Shown piece after piece: positions 61,170 through 64,000 of a stretch of 64,000 nt of DNA (the stretch's first letter is position 1; each line of letters begins with the position of its first letter). A model generated the notes under the pieces. The model made no database searches and had not been told where the DNA came from. It worked only from the letters and a program-made list of their open reading frames with translations. A program made the translations under genes and the position numbers. The DNA comes from Sulfuritalea sp. (GTDB lineage: Bacteria; Pseudomonadota; Gammaproteobacteria; Burkholderiales; Rhodocyclaceae): positions 1 to 64,000 of the forward strand of contig JAUXUK010000060.1 in the NCBI GenBank assembly GCA_030680805.1, given 5' to 3'.

Positions 61170-64000
61170 ATGTCGCAATTGAGAAAACTTGTCTGGCTCA
61201 TGGTTCTGGCGCTCTATCCGTCGCTCGCCAGCGCTGTGACCTATGCCAACGCCGCGACGACCTTTAGCTGGATAAACGCCTCAAGCCACACCAAGTTGGG
61301 GCCCACCACCGGCGGTCTCTATTCCCCCCTATATAAGTTCAGCAACACCGGCGGCTGTGGCTCGAACGTGCCGTATATAGATGACAGCATGTCGGACAAC
61401 CTCCCTATTGGCTTCACCTTCATGTATGGCGGGGTGAATTTCACCCAAGTACGCATCATGGCCAACGGTCGCCTGCAGTTCAACAACAACATCACCTGCG
61501 GCTATGGCAGTCCCGTCACCCAGCTGCCTTACCCGAATGCTGGCCTGAACTACACCATGCGGATCTACGGCGGCGACCTTGATCCGTCCATGCAATCGGA
61601 AATTGGAGCCGCCTACGTTACCAATTGCGTCAGCCGCGCATCTTGCTACGTGAGCTATGCCACGATCGGCACCGCGCCCTATCGCAGCTTTGTCGTGACC
61701 TGGAACAACGTTCCGGAGTGGACTTCTTTCACTGCGGCTACCGGCAGCTATAACGTACAAGTCATCCTGCAGGAGAACGGCGAATTCATCTATCAGTATG
61801 GCGCCAACGTACCCGGCCCGGGCAACACCGTGGCGCAGGTTGGCTGGCAGGTGGATAGCAATGACTACAATGTGCCCGCGGTCGGCTACCCCCCCGCCAA
61901 CACCGCCACGAAGTTTTACATCGCCCGGCCGGTCGCTGAATATCGAATGGAGCAGGTGAGCTGGAGCGGCACCGCGGCTGAGGTGCTGGATACCAGCGGC
62001 AACGGGCGTCACGGCGCAGCGGTATTCGCCGGCGCCTCGACGCGGCCGGTCGAGGTGGCGACCGGGAAGGTTTGCCGCGGCGGACAGATAGCGGACAACG
62101 CCACTGCGGCGGACATCAGCGCCATCGACACCGGGGTGTCGATCCCGGCCACGGTGGGTAGCGTCGGCACGATCAGCTTCTGGTACAGCAATTCCAGCAA
62201 CGACCGCATGCTGTTCGATGCATCGGTGGCCAGCGGCCAATGGTTCTACCTGATGCGCACCAACAACCGTACGCTGCGTTTTGTCGTCACCGACAGCAAT
62301 GGCGTGCGCCGAGCCGTGGAAACGGCAGCCAACGCCATACCCAATGCCGGCTGGACGCATATCGCGGTCACCTGGAACTTCAACGCACTGGCAGCGGCCA
62401 ATAGCGATCGGCTGCGCATTTACGTAAATGGCATCTTGTCGACAACATCCGCCTTTTCAACGACGGGCGCCGTATCCGCCAGCGTCGGTACGCTCTACAT
62501 CGGAGACAACCGTAGCGGGTTCATTGATGCTACCGGCCCCGGTACGGGACGTTCCGCAGGGAATCCCGGCGGCGCCAGTGCTACCATCGACGAATTCCGC
62601 ATTTACAACTACGAAGGTGGCTTGGCCCTAGTGCAGCGGGACATGAATCAGGCGGGCGCCTGCCTCAGCCACTATTCCATCACCACCTCAGGGACGCCCA
62701 CTGTCTGCCCGCCGGTTCAGCCGGTGCAGGTCACGGTCACCGCGCACGACAACTCGCATGGCGTAGTCACCATGCCCAACAACACGACGCAGGTTGTGTT
62801 GTCGATCGCGTCCACTTCGACGCCCAGCACCACGCCCACCGCCATTGCCAATGGCGGCAACTGGAGCCTGGTGTCGGGTTACGGAACCTTCAACAACGGC
62901 GCCGCCGATGACGGTGTGGCCACCTACATCTTCAACGGCGAGTATCAGGCGGTGCTGAGTTACCAGCCGACCGTTCCCGGCAACGTCTACGCCCACGTTA
63001 CTGACGGGCAAATCGTCGAGTCTGAAAACGTGGTGCTCCCGGTAACCGGGTGCCCCCCGTCGAGCTTCAACGGGTGCGAGCCGGCAACGCCGCAATGCAC
63101 GCCGACGGCGGCGCCCGCGCTCGGCTATGCAGCCCTGTACACCAAGCTCGCGAGCACGAGTTTCGGCCTTGAGGCGGTGGCGCTTCAGCCCGCCGGCACA
63201 CTGGAGAACACCTTCACCGGCAGCGTCGCCGTGGACCTGCTGGCCAACATCAATACCGGTGTTGCGCTCGGCGCAAACAACTGCCCAGGCAGCCAGGATG
63301 CGACCATCGCTCTCGGCAACGCGACCTTCACTGCGGGACGCGCGACTGTCAGCGGCATCAGCGTCGCCAGTGCCTACCGCGACGTGCGGATGCGCTTCAC
63401 CTGCTCGGCCATTGTCTGCGGCAGCGCCATTACCCATTGTTCCAGCGACAATTTCGCCGTTCGCCCGCAATCGTTCGCGGTGACGGCCAATCTCGGCGGC
63501 GCCACGCTGGCGGCCGGCAACAATTTCACCATGACGGCGACAACTGCGGTGCCTTCCGGCTACACCGGAACGCCGGCGGTCAACGCTGCACTGGTGCAGG
63601 ACCACAACGCGGCGGCAGCGGGCGTGTTAAGCGGCAGCTTCGCCGCCGCAACCGGGAGCAGCGCCTCGGGCACCTTCCAGTACCATGACGTCGGCACTAT
63701 CACACTGCTGGCTGGCGCGGTGACGGACAGCGGCTACACCACCGTCGATCAGGCGGGAGGCGATTGCGTTGCTGCCAGCGCCTCCAATACGCTGGTCAGC
63801 GGCAAGTACGGGTGCAATGTGGGGTCTGCCGTTGCCGGCCCCTTCGGTCGTTTCTACCCGCATCATTTCACCTATGCGGCGACGCTGACGCCGGCCTGCG
63901 TCGGCGGCGGCTTTACCTACATGAGTCAGCCAGCACTGGGGCTCAACCTGAGCTTGTCGGCGAAAAGCGCCAACGAAACCACGACGGCGCGCTATACCGC
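61170..64000 (+). CDS. mshQ: MshQ-like large exported adhesin-type protein, LamG + DUF6701 (partial, runs off window)
   Basis: At least 943 codons open to the window end, missing from the ORF track because it has no stop here. A signal peptide (LVWLMVLALYPSLASA) is followed by a beta-rich N-domain, then a LamG/concanavalin-like domain (about 253-478, EVLDTSGNGRHGAAV to ATIDEFRIYN), then the start of a DUF6701 region marked by GRFYPHHFTY. Many cysteines suggest disulfides. MshQ closes MSHA loci and is thought to act at the pilus or surface. The C-terminus is not visible. Confidence 0.85.
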   Translation, partial: MSQLRKLVWLMVLALYPSLASAVTYANAATTFSWINASSHTKLGPTTGGLYSPLYKFSNTGGCGSNVPYIDDSMSDNLPIGFTFMYGGVNFTQVRIMANGRLQFNNNITCGYGSPVTQLPYPNAGLNYTMRIYGGDLDPSMQSEIGAAYVTNCVSRASCYVSYATIGTAPYRSFVVTWNNVPEWTSFTAATGSYNVQVILQENGEFIYQYGANVPGPGNTVAQVGWQVDSNDYNVPAVGYPPANTATKFYIARPVAEYRMEQVSWSGTAAEVLDTSGNGRHGAAVFAGASTRPVEVATGKVCRGGQIADNATAADISAIDTGVSIPATVGSVGTISFWYSNSSNDRMLFDASVASGQWFYLMRTNNRTLRFVVTDSNGVRRAVETAANAIPNAGWTHIAVTWNFNALAAANSDRLRIYVNGILSTTSAFSTTGAVSASVGTLYIGDNRSGFIDATGPGTGRSAGNPGGASATIDEFRIYNYEGGLALVQRDMNQAGACLSHYSITTSGTPTVCPPVQPVQVTVTAHDNSHGVVTMPNNTTQVVLSIASTSTPSTTPTAIANGGNWSLVSGYGTFNNGAADDGVATYIFNGEYQAVLSYQPTVPGNVYAHVTDGQIVESENVVLPVTGCPPSSFNGCEPATPQCTPTAAPALGYAALYTKLASTSFGLEAVALQPAGTLENTFTGSVAVDLLANINTGVALGANNCPGSQDATIALGNATFTAGRATVSGISVASAYRDVRMRFTCSAIVCGSAITHCSSDNFAVRPQSFAVTANLGGATLAAGNNFTMTATTAVPSGYTGTPAVNAALVQDHNAAAAGVLSGSFAAATGSSASGTFQYHDVGTITLLAGAVTDSGYTTVDQAGGDCVAASASNTLVSGKYGCNVGSAVAGPFGRFYPHHFTYAATLTPACVGGGFTYMSQPALGLNLSLSAKSANETTTARYT

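Noticed and set aside
1-64000. CRISPR arrays, tRNA/rRNA genes, prophage, transposases, restriction or defence genes
   Set aside because: No spaced direct-repeat array, cloverleaf, rRNA sequence, integrase or nuclease family was seen on either strand by reading; a covariance-model scan was not possible.

Overview
The window is a stretch of a GC-rich betaproteobacterial chromosome, most likely from the Rhodocyclales/Sterolibacteriaceae neighbourhood. That placement is inferred from gene order and protein character; no database search was possible. It opens inside the 3' end of tuf and runs through the complete S10, spc and alpha ribosomal-protein operons, including secY, infA, rpmJ and rpoA, to a strong bidirectional terminator after rplQ (1-14.6 kb). 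Three sigma70-like promoters can be read here, before rpsJ, before rplN and at the end of rpmJ. The first two share the identical 12-mer TAAAATCTCGCC.

From 14.6 to 21.7 kb lies an assimilatory sulfate reduction operon on the minus strand: TSUP permease, cysI, a DUF934 protein, cysH, cysD and cysN. It is divergent from a CysB-type LysR regulator. There is no cysJ and no cysC. CysH has the Fe-S cysteines of an APS reductase and an odd duplicated C-terminal ECGLH motif. Housekeeping genes follow (a TIGR02647 protein, darP, pmbA). Next come a PilZ protein that appears to start at CTG, a membrane-bound spermidine-synthase-like protein, a methyltransferase and a large PAS-GGDEF-EAL protein (21.8-31.4 kb).

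From 31.5 to 37 kb there is a small unrecognised ORF, a perfect 38-bp palindromic terminator and a TRAP transporter operon (dctQMP). The transporter is divergent from a FadR-type GntR regulator. Two near-perfect TGGT-N3-ACCA operators sit exactly on the two divergent promoters. A histidine phosphatase, glyA, nrdR and ribD follow, then an orphan GspG-like pseudopilin and a second GGDEF-EAL protein (to 44 kb). The minus-strand block 44-49 kb carries moeB, an unknown 160-aa protein, ctpA, an EnvC-like protein and gpmA. A plus-strand operon (49-52 kb) encodes an ArsR regulator with a BigR/SqrR-like cysteine pair, a rhodanese, glutaredoxin, SecB and an SH3-like protein, followed by gpsA; trmL is convergent.

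The last 11.4 kb is the downstream half of an MSHA-type type IV pilus locus: mshE, mshG, an mshF-like gene, a major pilin, then mshC, mshD, mshO, mshP and the start of a very large MshQ/DUF6701 protein that leaves the window. Between pilin and mshC a 1.67-kb insert holds a two-gene cassette of small proteins. The cassette is bracketed by two 115-bp near-identical repeats, each carrying an 11-bp stem UUCG-type hairpin, and is preceded by a 107-bp MITE-like element. Two GGDEF-EAL proteins, a PilZ protein and an ATPase with an MshEN-like N-terminus suggest that c-di-GMP controls adhesion and pili.

I found no rRNA, tRNA, CRISPR array, transposase, phage or defence genes. Nothing here is a clearly new system. 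The best leads are regulatory architectures and small unexplained elements.
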